Shown in pieces: positions 1-12,229 of a stretch of DNA of 64,000 nt. The DNA is from Diprion similis (taxonomy: Eukaryota > Arthropoda > Insecta > Hymenoptera > Diprionidae), in the NCBI RefSeq assembly GCF_021155765.1, contig NC_060112.1, forward strand, positions 26,502,001-26,566,000. Reading direction: 5' to 3'. The stretch's first letter is position 1, and each line of letters opens with the position of its first letter. The notes beneath the pieces are model-generated. The model saw only the letters and a list, made by a program, of their open reading frames with translations, had not been told where the DNA came from and searched no databases. The translations under genes were made by a program, and so were the position numbers.

Positions 1-3000
1 TTTGTAAGGCCTGACGAGTAGTGGAGCTACTATTCCTCGCTGTTGTTCTACCAATAATTTGATTGTATTCTTGTTGTCCAAATGAGCTTCCGAGTCGATT
101 GAAAGTAATCCGGAACATTTTTTTAGCAGACAGTGATCACTATTTGAGAAAATAAATTGCATTTAATGATGTGTATCTCTTCAGATAAATGGCAGTATAG
201 ATGATCTGTTCCTATCAAAATTTGTGTTCTGTATATCAATTTAAAGCGATCCAGTGTGAATGAAGATGACGTTTTCATAAGCTCATGTCAGTTTATTAGA
301 AATGATTTGGTAAGATTTTAAATTGAGTCTCGATAATATCACTGGTTGTTTTCGACCATTCGAAAAATCGGGTTCTCCAAAAAATAATTTAAATGTAAAT
401 TAAATTTGTGATTCCCCTAGATTCACCAATAAGTAATATCCATAAGGTGAATAAAAAGATAGTAACAAGTAGTGTAGATTTGAAATTAAATATTTCATGC
501 ATACTTACAAAGCGAAATCTCTAGCTCTGACTTCGGATATATCGTCCTGTGGTAATATTTGTTTTATGCTTTTGTACTCGTGTGCGTAAGATTCAACGAA
601 CTCGTTAATAAGTTCGGAATGATAAGGAACATTGTTGTATATGAACAAATGAAGCTTAGACTTAGGGTAGCCCTGCTTATAAATTTTCTCAAAAAACTCC
701 TCTAAAAACGGTGTTGGGTTGACCAGGAATATAGAGATCAGTATCACAGGATAATTCTCAACTTTCACCACACCTAATTCGATCGTTTCATCCCAACAGT
801 TTAAACACCCTTCTTCAGGGCTCCAAGCCTTTGCTAAGTAATTACCAAGGGCATTTAATACCAATTTGCTGTGACCATTCCCATGAAGAATAAGCGGCAC
901 AGTGTTGTAAGCTATGTTCTGTAGATACGCGTCATTTCCTTTGAATCTCAACTCAACGTCAGCTGAAATATAATATTGATGAATACTTTTTCAACAATTC
1001 AATTATTCTGTCTTTTGCTTGTTTCTCATGATTGCTAATGTTACATTGCTACATTAGATGCTCACCAACTGCACCGTTAAGATTCTGGAATATTTCCGAT
1101 CTGTGATCTAATTTCATGTTATGTTTTTCCCTGAAGTCAGGATCTAGGTACAACTCAGTATAAAATCTTTGATCGTCATCTCCGTCATTGAGCTCGGATG
1201 TTGTTAAAATTGCATAAATATTTGATGCGTAGCCAATAAATCCACCAGAATTTAAGTACCGTTTACCACGACCCACACTTGGATATTTTGACTCAGCGGA
1301 TCTATCAGGCCAGCAATACCCCTCCGCAGAAAAGAGAACTCTGGCGTTAAATGTCTTGAATTTTGCTACAATAGCCTCAAGACTGTTGAGAAAGAGTACG
1401 TCATACCTGGAAATAATATGCTGGCTAATCGTTTCGTTTTTGTCTCAAGAAAGTGAGAAAATTGTTGTTTAATTTCATTGATAATTACCCGTCCGTAAAT
1501 AAAATTATTTTATTCTTATCATCCTTGTAAGGGCGCAGCTGTTCCTTAAACAAATTAACCTTAAACCCTCCACCAATAGTGCGATGTACATCGCCTCCTT
1601 TCCATTTTTCACCTAATCCAAGCACATGGACCTTGTCTCGAAAGCCATTGACAACGGCTGATCGAATGTACCTCTTGTAACCATCAGTCTCATTAGTTGC
1701 CACAGTAAATACAAGGACATCTGAAAGAAAAGATTAAAATATATTAAGTTAAAAAAACTCCTCAGTGTGGTAAATTCAGTTTTGTGCATACTACCTAGTA
1801 TGAAAGTTATAATAATAATAATAATAATAACAACAACAACAATAATAATAATAAGCATTGCACATGCAACAAGATATAGCAATAAACCCACGTGCAAGTT
1901 GTGTAGGAGGACATTAATATGAGAGTATAAGATGTAAGTCCACGCACGGATATTTATTCTGATATTAAGGATAAGAACTTGCGTTGAAAAACTTGGCCGA
2001 CAGACGTTGTTATAGTTTATGAATACGTTATCATATGTATAACATGATTACAGTAATTATTACTGTATATTCAAATGGTTCACGTATATTTGTCGGATAT
2101 GTCGTGCTTGCATGTATGTATTACGCAATACGAGCAAAGTATGTATGATTGATAAAAGTGTCCCAGATACGTTACTGTAATCTACCCTGTGCTTTGACAG
2201 AACTAGCCATATCTATTTATAAAATTTCGTACATAGACTCGGACAGAAACTATATGAAAAACGCTATCGAAACGTACAAATTTGCATTGAAATTGTGTAT
2301 GCTTCTTTACGTTTCAATATCGTTGTCTGTTTTCGCCATTCGAATTTAGAGGTAATTTTAAATTAACTAGGGGTATATAGGATTACAACAATTGTACGAT
2401 TAGTGTCTGTAACAATTATAGGTAATGTGGATAATATGTTATACAGGTACAGGGTTAAACCGAAATTGTACAATTATATATCATATATGCAGGGGATAAA
2501 CTATATTCTGTTTATTACATCAATCAACTGCATGGCGGTAATCGAAGAGCTGTAAGAAGTACACATCATAAAGGGTACAACAGTTAATTCTTAATGTGAA
2601 GACCAGAATGCATCCTGACGTCATCCGGACACCGAGGCGCGGAGGAATAATTGTAAACGTGGTTAACGTTATGTCATCCCGCGAAAGAATACAGCGGCTC
2701 TTGACTCGGTTCAAACGCCGAACGACTCAGCGCCGTTCTGCGTCCCGGCGCTTTCCTTCTACATATAATACCTATTATGATTCCTTAAACTGACACGCAT
2801 CTTAATTCCGACTACGAGGCACGCTGCCCTGAGCTGGAAGCTATAACGTGGTCATATTGAAGTTAGTAACGTTGTTTCGCAATTTTGGAACTATTTGAAA
2901 TTCGAAATCTTAGTTCCTTCAAAAGCATTCTAAAAACAAGAAAATAGTAATTTTTTCCCTAATGTTTCGTTACGATACTGTTACTAACTTCAACCACGTA

Positions 3001-4596
3001 TAATGAGAATGCAGATTACTACGCCTACGATTTACGAGTCAGCGAAAATAATTTGTAACAAAAGAATGCAGTCAATGGTGAAGCGAATTGATAGGGCTTG
3101 CAGAGCTGAGGATATTGTTTACGATGGATTGCAAACCGAAGCAAAAATTGAATTTAATTTCTTTTATAATTAGCGGTAAGGATACAAATACCGGAATTAT
3201 TCAGATTTTGGTTATCCGAGGGAGATCCTTCTCGAATGAATCGACTTATCTGCACCCCGCGTGTATATCTTTATGTCTTGTGCATCGCGCATCACGACCG
3301 GAAGAATTGAAAGATTATATTATGCTGTGTCTGGTGTACACGTCGAAGGCAAGAAGATGTTCGTGAATGGCGAGAGAACGTTCCAGCATCACTTTTCTGG
3401 CATTCCATAATTTTCTGAAACTTGATTTAATACTAGGGGAATCGAAGCTCGAGTCGAGTAATGCATAAAATCGTTTCGGCAATCATTTCTTGCTCGAAGC
3501 GCACGGTGTATACTTATGAGGCAAAATATCAAGGCACGATAATCGTGATTCTGAATGATAAAACCGCAAATAAGAAAGAGATATTATTGAAGAATAACAT
3601 AGTAAATGAGCCATTTAAAGAAACCACCATAATATTAGTTCAGGAAAGTTCAAGCAACTTCACGGGCCGATTACTAATCTACACGCGTTTCAGTATTCCG
3701 GTCATTAGTAATCAAATAGTGTCGACTTTTGAACTAGGCTCAAGATAATGATCAGAAGAATGATTCGGCTACAGAGTACAAGAACAGGAAATAAGGAATA
3801 CTTGTATATTTTAATTCACGTAGATACCCGCAAGGAGTTCAAAACTTGCGAACGATGAGAGTGAGAGAGTTACGAACACCTGCAGATTCGCAAAAAAGCT
3901 ATTTTTCTTTTTGGACAAAAAACTGACTTCGCGCTCGTTCGATTGTCCTGTCATGTATTAGAAATTGGTTTCCTCGCTTTCGATTTCACTTTCTTAATCC
4001 GGAAACGAGTAGGTAGCGCGCGACGAATTACTGGTTCATTGTGTGGCTAAACAAATTTCTCGGTGATCGATCGCAAAAACGGCGAGAAAATTCGGGTTCT
4101 AGATGACTGCGTCGAGATACTTTCGCGTCAAACGGTATGGAGTTTGATGCATGTATAACAAAGTACGATACTGTAAACATGGAATTTTCGAAAAAAAAAA
4201 CGATGATCCTCGTTGGTATAAACTATTCAAATTTTCTGAGCCCACAATAAGCGCTGATTGTTACAAGAGTCGCAAGTTTTTGAGTTAACTGCGACAGATG
4301 AATCAAAATAATTATGTGCAAGTTAGTGCTTATACTGTTTAGACCTAAATTTTTCGAAACTGGTTATAAAATTGTGTTTGTGTTGGAGTTTCACAGATCA
4401 AGAATCCAGGCCGCCTAACTTTTTTGAAATGGGATTAGGAGTGATGGAATAATCGCGATTCGATAGTTGCATTGCAATTATTAATATTCGATACAAATGA
4501 AAGTGCGATTAATTTACCGTCGTCTTTTTCGGCCGAGCTGACCGCACCCAGGAGGAAATAAAATAGGAATACGAACTGGAGTAGCGTGGTAGTCAT
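1..4596 (-). CDS. Plod: Procollagen-lysine 5-dioxygenase (lysyl hydroxylase), 5' part of gene
   Basis: Five coding exons join in phase: 4518-4596, 1489-1720, 1066-1406, 509-962 and 1-139, giving 415 codons; the gene continues past the left edge. The first exon encodes a 26-residue start with a clear signal peptide (MTTTLLQFVF...SSAEKDD), as expected for an ER-lumen enzyme. The visible part is the N-terminal glycosyltransferase-like half of the lysyl hydroxylase family: FTDGYDVLF near residues 101-109, then GDDDQRFYT with the Asp triplet at about 180-182, which matches the metal-binding acidic motif of LH3, then FQNLNGA, and a later IDSEAHLDN block. The Fe(II)/2-oxoglutarate dioxygenase domain must lie outside the window. 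By family knowledge the protein hydroxylates collagen lysines and may glycosylate them. Intron 1 is about 2.8 kb and holds a foldback repeat. The family call is firm; the paralog is unassigned, since insects usually have one. Confidence 0.93.
1809..1853. repeat. Trinucleotide microsatellite (TAA/CAA)
   Basis: About 45 bp of TAA units interrupted by a block of CAA units, inside PLOD intron 1. No coding role is visible. Confidence 0.85.
2842..3003. repeat. Foldback/MITE-like inverted repeat in PLOD intron 1
   Basis: The left arm (about 2842-2879) and the right arm (about 2963-3003) are imperfect reverse complements sharing ACGTGGT and TGAAGTTAGTAAC, separated by about 85 bp of AT-rich sequence. 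The left arm carries a few extra bases (CATA). This is the structure of a small non-autonomous DNA element. It encodes nothing, and the superfamily is not assignable from the termini. Confidence 0.6.
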
Positions 4597-4669
4597 TGTC
4601 CTTTAAATTGCACGGGCTTTTTCGAGAAGCGTGCATACAATAAGTTTTAGTTCACAACGAACACCGGGC

Positions 4670-5471
4670 CTACACTGCGAATTCGACCGGCATGTAGCTC
4701 CGACTGGGATTCACGTACCACGAGCGACTACTTGCTACAATCAGATTCATCTCTGACTTCAGCTGGTTTCCTTGTGTGCCGTGTTTACTCCATGCACGAA
4801 GAACCACAGCACCACGCATCTCAGGCAACAAAACTATTACTCGTTTCACAAACATTCGCCACGAAGTGTTCAGCTTGAAGTCTGGTTTACAATAGACGTT
4901 AAGACGCATAGGTAGACGCAGTCCATCGCGCATGCCCTTAAGGTATACAGTTTTGTGCATAAAAGCGAATATATAACTGAATTAGGGTTGAACCAGATCA
5001 GCATGTTTATCGAATAAGTTGCGATACTTTAGGCGTACATCAATTGTACGAATTTAGCATGTAAGTGACGGTTAATAAAATATCCTAATGATATATTGGT
5101 TTAAGTTGACCCCCCCCCCCCCCCCCCCCGCCATATAATATTGTAGGGAATTGAAAAACACAACGGATTGCACGCATACCATTGAGATCGACGTCCGCCG
5201 TGCTTCTGCAGCTTTGGTTTTCGGTGTACATTCGGGCGGCAATTTTTGAACTGACATCACATTCACAGCCAGGATGTTCCAAGTAGTTGCTCAGGAACAT
5301 GTTTCGCGAACGTTGCACTTTACTCGCACAGGCGTCAGTATATACTTCAGGATCTTTGCCATCAACCCACAGAACCGTGAATCCCAGTAGTAAAAAATAA
5401 AGGCTAAAATAGACGCTGAAGTTGCACCTACATTTTGTTGGTTGCAATATTTTTCTTAAGGTTTCCTCCAT
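4670..5471 (-). CDS. Putative small secreted cysteine-containing protein, family not recognised
   Basis: Two exons (5180-5471 and 4670-4881) join in phase into a 167-residue protein. The start at 5471 is preceded by an in-frame TAA nine bases upstream. Donor AATG|GTATGC and acceptor AACCAG|ACTTC are acceptable. Residues 1-15 are polar and basic, about 18-36 are strongly hydrophobic (signal peptide or anchor), and the remaining 130 residues look extracellular, with cysteines at 48, 69, 71 and 88 and a GCEC pair. The C-terminal exon is a non-repetitive mixture of hydrophobic and basic residues (for example LLPEMRGAVVLRAW). I do not recognise the family. The stop lies only 73 bp before the PLOD start codon, so this gene's 3' end must overlap the PLOD promoter or 5' UTR, or the two are co-transcribed. 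The downstream exon could instead be read alone as a 96-codon ORF. Confidence 0.5.
5110..5129. repeat. Poly-C run (20 C)
   Basis: An uninterrupted run of 20 cytosines in the intron of the small secreted-protein gene. Its length is likely imprecise in any assembly. Confidence 0.9.
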
Positions 5472-6554
5472 ATTTTACAGTACAGCGAGTAGAAGCAAAC
5501 GGAGATTAGAAACAACTATGGGTACGAATGTTGGCAAAATCAAACGCCCTTGATCTGTAGATTCTTTCTCAAAAATACTTTGAAATTTTTACACGGTAAA
5601 TGTATCATTCGTTTTTTAAACTAGACTCAAACCATTGCCACGCTTAAACTTGTTTCTAGACGCAGCGCACCCGTCGAAACCCGAACCAACAATAACAGCG
5701 TTCCAGAGAAATTCGATCGTATAAACGCCAAGAATCGAGCACGTGAAAGTTGTAATAGAATGGGTGGAAGGAAACGTTTTCTTAATAATGCAAGAAATGC
5801 CGTACCAGGTTTTCGCTAAAATCGTAGCAAGACCAAAACCAAACGTCGTTAAACGGCGAAGACTTCACGGATCAATGCGTACAATCGACGCTCCATCAGA
5901 GCACGATGCATTTGATTCGGTGGTGAAAATTTCAGCAAATTCTATACCCTCCCCTTCTCTTCTATGTACAATAAGACGATTTTTTTAGTTGCATAGATGT
6001 TTATCAAAGTTAAAAATTGATCAGTGCATTAGACAAGCGATGTTTAGCCAAACTGTGTAAATCGCAAAAACATCGTGAGATAATTTTTCCCTAATACTGA
6101 CGTAAGGAAACTTAAGTGAGGGGTATCGAAGGGTGCAGCATGGCTTCCATTTGCCCTATTTTCAATATTGAAGGTCGGTAGAAATCGAAATTTGGGTTTC
6201 TCGTTGGAGCTGCACAGGGGAATCTGGCCCATTTCCGATTTGCTGTTTGCCCGAATCACGGTTTCACGTTATAGAATTTTTATAATATAAGAGAATAATT
6301 AAGTTAAGAATACTAGCTGGTATCGGGCTAATGCCAAGCAAACAAGATCAAGCCGGAGGTTTAATGTGATTACTAGAGCAGCAGTTCTGCTGAGGTTTCT
6401 TTCGCATTCCAGCAAAAACTGTGGGTCAGTCTCTGGCAGTCATTAGTCCATACTTCTTCAATTTCTTCGAATCCATTGCCAAACTGAGCGTCGAGTTTTT
6501 ACGTGCTTTAGAAAAGTCACGGAATATAAAGTTGATTTGTGAAAGGTTAACAAA
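5472..6554. other. Divergent intergenic region, secreted-protein gene / G-beta
   Basis: About 1.1 kb between the start codons of a minus-strand and a plus-strand gene, so it should hold both promoters and 5' UTRs. I see no convincing TATA box, ORF or repeat; the short ORFs here show no homology I recognise. Confidence 0.6.
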
Positions 6555-8554
6555 ATGGGCAAGGATGACGCAGAGACCACAAAACTGAAGCAAGAACTCG
6601 AAGACTTGATCAACAAATGCAAAGTAGGTTGTGCGTAGTAGGTAGAGGTCGAAAACGAATAGACGATAGCAAAGGAGAAAAAAAATTAGTCACTCACCCT
6701 TTACTTCGTCAATTGGACACTTCAAAATTACGGTTCTTTATCCTCTCATACGCTGCAGGAAGACCAAAAAAAGCAGCAAGACGCAACCCTCGAAGAAAGC
6801 TGCAGCGGACTGGCGGACGCTCCAAAAGTAAAGCTGACCACAAAGAAGCTGCTCAAAGGTCACATCAACAAAGTCAATTCTGTCCACTTCAGTGGAGACA
6901 GCAGGTCAGTCGGTGGAAAAAATGTCTCTGCAAATATTACGGGTATAGTTATAAGTTGACTCAATATCATAACAGCAAATTGCTGCTTTTTCCATCAGTA
7001 TAAACGTACGTTGTAATTTTTTTGTAAATGTTTCTTCTATTATGATTTCACAACTCACCTTAATTGCTACGCTCAGACATTGCGTGACGGGATCGTTGGA
7101 TGGAAAATTGATAATATGGGATACTTGGACCGGAAACAAGGTGCAGGTAATTCCGTTGCGATCTGCGTGGGTGATGTCCGTGGCTTTTGCACCCTCGGGT
7201 AACTACGTCGCCTGTGGAGGAATGGACAACATGTGCACCGTTTACGACGTTAACAACCGCGACGCAACCGGGGCCGCGAAAATCGTTCGTGAGCTTCTCG
7301 GCTACGAAGGTTTTCTTTCATCCTGTAGATTCCTCGACGACAAAACCATCATCACTGGATCAGGGGACATGAAAATGTAATCACACAACTAAATATTTCC
7401 AATTAATCATATTACACAACACTGATGTGATACTTTATTTTACAGATGTATGTGGGATCTAGAAGCAGGAAAGAAAACAACAGATTTCAATGCCCATAAC
7501 GGCGACGTGGTGAGCATAAGCCTGGCACCCGACGGTCAGACATACGTGACCGGGTCTGTCGATAAAACTTGCAAGTTATGGGATATGCGGGAAGAAAAAG
7601 CGAGACAAACTTTCTTCGGTCACGAGGCTGACGTTAATTCCGTTTGCGTAAGTATACTATACCATTTGCAATAATAAGTGCAGCTTGTGAAGAAAAGAAA
7701 ATTGATAAATAACAAACTATGAATATAAATTCTTAAGGGATGGGACGTTGAATTAATTATTAAGTCTGATGTTTTTTTTCACTTAAAATACTTCAACATA
7801 TGATGAATTTTCAGTACCATCCCTCTGGCCAGGCCTTCGCGACGGCATCAGAGGACAAGACTGCACGTCTTTGGGACTTCCGTTCGGACCAACAATTAGC
7901 AACGTTCAAACCGCCAAACACTAATCCCGGTTTCACGTCTTGCGGATTATCGCTGAGTGGCCGGTTCATATTCTGCGGTAGTGACGACAATTCCATTCAC
8001 ATATGGGACACCCTGAAGGTTCAACACAACGGTAATAACAATATTACACGTAATAATTGAATGAGTTTCAAATAAAGAAAACATACATTCAAGTGAAAAA
8101 GTATAGATAAAAGAAAATATACGTTCCGACGTATATGGAAGTGGACAAAAAAAAAAAAAATGGTGCCCAAGAGAGTACCCAGCTGATCATTTTAACTATA
8201 TCACATAAATATCGAGGTACAGACTAACTCGTGCAAGCTGTTAATCGTGTATTTTGTGTCATTGAGCTGATGTGGAGTGACAAATATTCAAAAACACGAG
8301 TTTCATTATTAAATACGACTCTTGGAATAGTGCATCTTGCCACCAGATAGCGTTTTCCCGTACGTTGGATTCGAACGATTCAAACAGAATTTGAAATTAG
8401 CATCGTTGTAAATAAAAAATAATCATAATATGAATGAATATTCACAGGCGTTATGGCGGGACACGATAACAGAGTGACTTCCCTCAGCGTTGCCGGAAGT
8501 GGAATGGCCATAGCAAGCTGCTCTTGGGATCAGCACGTCAGAGTTTGGGTGTAA
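6555..8554 (+). CDS. Gbeta76C: Guanine nucleotide-binding protein subunit beta, eye/visual type (Gbeta76C-like)
   Basis: Six exons join in phase (6555-6623, 6759-6904, 7077-7376, 7446-7647, 7815-8031, 8448-8554) to give 346 residues, close to the usual 340-346 for G-beta. Residues 1-45 form the coiled coil that pairs with G-gamma. Seven WD40 blades follow, with canonical GH...WD pairs such as [57 protein letters not shown] and IHIWDTLK, ending in RVWV. The extended lysine- and glutamine-rich N-terminus and the run [18 protein letters not shown] match the Drosophila eye-specific Gbeta76C better than Gbeta13F. In flies this subunit couples rhodopsin through Gq to phospholipase C. Assignment to the visual subclass is by remembered similarity; membership of the G-beta family is certain. 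Confidence 0.93.
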
Positions 8555-11500
8555 CGAAATTTCGATCCGAACGACTTTCACCCACATCACGATCTTCGAT
8601 ACCAAAGATGACACGTTCTTATTTCCGTGTATTTTTACTACCGCATCATCCCCTGATCTTCACCCTGAAAGGATATTTCGTAGTCAGTATTTTGAGTCAG
8701 ATCAATTATATCAACGGGTTTCCGATCATTACATAATTAGTAGGAATATATTGTATATAAACTAAGAAAGTCAAAATTATTTGTCATAATATGACCGAAA
8801 TATTAAACTGTTTTCTCGATCCGAGATAAATAAGTTTTGAATTATTAACTTTGCGTTCAATTGTAGCATATTTCAATGTGATTGTTATACGGCAATAGGA
8901 AAAAAAAATTTCTACAAATAACGGAAAATAAATAGCGAGCATTTGATCGATTAGCGTTATACATTTATGATATAATAATTTACGTAAAACCTACTACTTT
9001 TTCTAAACAAGCATGCAGGCGGCTGAATTTGATTTTTTTATACCTACTCGTACATCAGACTTGAGGTAATCCCACTAAATACGACGACGGATTTAATATT
9101 TTACGGTATCCGTTGTAATAATTTTTTTATTATACAATTTGTTATTGATGAAATGGTCGTCACTATTACTGAATACCAGCTATCATTGTGTCAGATTGTT
9201 ACATAAGTGCTGTTTATAGAATTATGAACTAGGTTTACCTATGTAGCGATGCAAATGCGCTGTTCAAATTAATATAATAATCCATTGACCTTTACATCGG
9301 TAGCAGAGTCGTTTTCTTTTTCGAAGATGATAATAAAAATAATAATAATGATGATAATAATCATAAGACATAGCTTTTACATTAACGATCACATTTCATT
9401 AACAATATATAAGTATAACAACAACAAATTAAGACTATATAATGTTCCCAATTTGCAAACCATTTAATAATCATCAAATTTCTACTTGGGGATACTTTTT
9501 TTTTTATCAATAAATCTTAAACTTAACACGACCCGAGTATATTGAAATACAATCCGTATGTACTTTTTACAAATCATACGTTCATTTATAAAATTGTATT
9601 ATATTCCTAGTTCCGTCTTTAATATCGACCATAATATATATCTTATACTGTCGTGACATAGTCGCGAACTAATATTTTCTGACACGTATAATAATAGAAC
9701 TCTGTGTTTAGTCGGTTTATGGAAAAATATCCCCGCCTTTGCTTATCTTTACCTTTTTCTCCCCATCAGCGATATTCCAAAAGTTGAGTTTAAATAATTT
9801 TATGTATACATATAGTCTATTCAGCATATATACATAAATGCCGTGAGTTCTATGCGAATGGTATAATATTGTGCAATAATATCACATAATCACTATAACG
9901 GTGAACAATAATTTATATATTCCCCGTAGCAGTGTACCCACAATTTTTTATCTATAATATAAATCAATGCGAGCTGAACGTATTTTCGATTCCAATATTA
10001 GAAACAATATCGGATTAAGCATTTGCACTACTTTATAAATTGAATTGTTATTTGCTGAAAAAGGATCATCTAACTAAAACAATAACTCTGATGTTTCATA
10101 TTTTATGTCAGTAATGTTGACCGATGTATTTTCTTCTAGTACTTTTCTAGTAGCCGGTAAATGTAACAACTATTCATTTCATTCCGAAAAATATTACTTT
10201 TTATATTTGGACCATAAAACGGCTTGTTCAAAGTATTTTGTGTTTATATTGTTACAGTAGAACTTTGATGATTCCTAATCTATTAGGACCGAGCCTAGTT
10301 CAGATAATAGAACATTAATGTTATATGAAATGATCCTGCATGATAAAGAATGTTATAAACATAACGCAAATACTTTTATGTTACTTTCATACACATAATG
10401 TGTTACTTTAACACACGTCACATCATTCCAACTACCTTCACGTGCAAAGTTAAATAAAATATTATTAATTTCGACATTAGACTGTGACTAGACTTTTCCG
10501 TTATTTTATTTTGTTTTTTTCTTAACAGTCATTGTTTATCAAAAAATTTCGAGTCTTCGTTCGGATAACATAACGTTGGAATAAAGTGAGCTGTGGTTTG
10601 GATGATCGAGGTTCTACTGTAACTGTCAATCCGATTTAGGCATAGTCTGTTAAAATTAAGTTAAATTCATGAAGATTACCAGAACCTAATTTTTAATATC
10701 AAACTAAAAACATTTTCAACTCCAAATTTATTTCCGATGTTGCGTCACCATATGAAATAATAGCCCTGTGCCGAAATCGAATAGACATACTGTAAACACA
10801 TGTTAAATGCACTCCGGCACTAATTTTATGCACAGAAATCGGCAATGTGTGTGTGTATCTATCCTATAAATTATTAATTTTCTTCTCTTGCATAGTATTT
10901 TTTCTAATCGCTACACATAAATACACGTAAGGGCGGATCTAGCCAAGGCAATTGCGTATGCCCATTAAATATTGAAGGGAAAAAAAAAAAAAAAAAAAAC
11001 AGACACATGACGACCAACTTTATGCTAATTTGCGTTTTTGTTCTTCAATCTAACTGCATCCCTTGAAAAATATGTAAACGTGCATGCAATTGCCATGGCT
11101 TGAATGAATTTTTCAAATTCCGATACATACTTGTAATGACTAGATGTGATCTATGCTACATACCAATATCTTTCATTTTACAAGTCTGTTCAAATTAGTA
11201 TAATGTCTAAGTCTATCGCTAATTAACTTGTATAAGTCTTTGAATTAAAATCTAAAAAATTTGCAGGCCATCTGAACTGAAGAGAAAATCTTACATGCGT
11301 ATACACATAATGATAAAGTGTAAAAAGAAATGTGAAAGAATCGCTCTAGCAAACTGTAGAAATGAATATCGGTAATAAAGTCACAAAATAATAGTAATTA
11401 AACAAGTAGACAGAAAACACGGTATTCCTATCGCAGTCATGAGTAAAAATACAGCTTTAAGTAACTCGATAGTATGATGATAACACAAGATGGCCAACAT

Positions 11501-12229
11501 GTTGTGCTAAAATGCAGTAAAATTTATGTATATACTGTAAGTAACGTATATAGGTATCACAGAAAATGCGTAAATATTAACAGATAAGTAGGCTTCTCAG
11601 AACTCCAAAAGACGTATTATATTATATTATGTACAATGTTTTCAAGCATCAGTATTATATGTATAGTTTCTGTCAATATCAACATAATAAATCAGTAAAA
11701 ATTATTACTGTGGTACATACAATGCTTGCATATATCGATAACGAAATTTTTAATGTACAATTATGTACTACATCTGGCATTTCGCCAAGAAATTCAGAAC
11801 AACAATAACTTTATAAAAAGTTCGAAAAGAAAAAACCGAAAATGTTTACTTCTCCCAGAAAATCATCAAAAGTTAACAGAAGTTTTGTCTGAATTTCTTC
11901 AAAAAGAGATTTTCAGTTTCGCAACTGTTAAATATTTTACAATTTTTCGTTTTTATCGTCGATCAATGGGTGACATGCGGATAAATTAGCTGATTATAGT
12001 TTTTCATATGAATTTTTGAAAGTGTAATAGTTTAGCTGCGAGTATCAAAATAGACCGTCCATTTTGCAAAAGGATCAAGAGCAACGCACAGCCCTTTAAT
12101 CACAAAATTAATACAGTGAATAAAATGCAGAAGCGTAGGAGATATATGATATATATACAACAAACGTAAATTGACAGAAAACCAAATAAATTAATGATAA
12201 CAAATCAAATAGAAGTATTCGTTCCGTTT
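8555..12229. other. Convergent intergenic region, G-beta / NEURL4
   Basis: About 3.7 kb of AT-rich sequence between two convergent stop codons, probably containing both 3' UTRs. A candidate polyadenylation signal AATAAA for G-beta lies at 8927-8932. A pogo/Tigger-like element occupies 10255-10619 and an A-tract starts near 10981. The small ORFs are low-complexity and not credible genes. Confidence 0.6.
10255..10619. mobile_element. Non-autonomous pogo/Tigger-like (Tc1/mariner) element
   Basis: A 365-bp block bounded by inverted termini: the left end starts CAGTAGAACTTTGATGATTC and the right end reads, in reverse complement, CAGTAGAACCTCGATCATCC. TA dinucleotides flank both sides (10253-10254 and 10620-10621), as expected for the TA target duplication of the Tc1/mariner superfamily. 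The CAGTAGAACCTCGAT terminus resembles that of pogo/Tigger elements. No transposase ORF is present, so it is a deletion derivative or MITE. Confidence 0.7.

Noticed and set aside
3088-3748. Two plus-strand ORFs of 92 and 95 codons in PLOD intron 1
   Set aside because: No domains, no splice partners and background composition.
8360-8380. GGATTCGAAC, similar to a tRNA T-arm
   Set aside because: No acceptor, D or anticodon stem can be drawn around it; no tRNA gene was found anywhere in the window.
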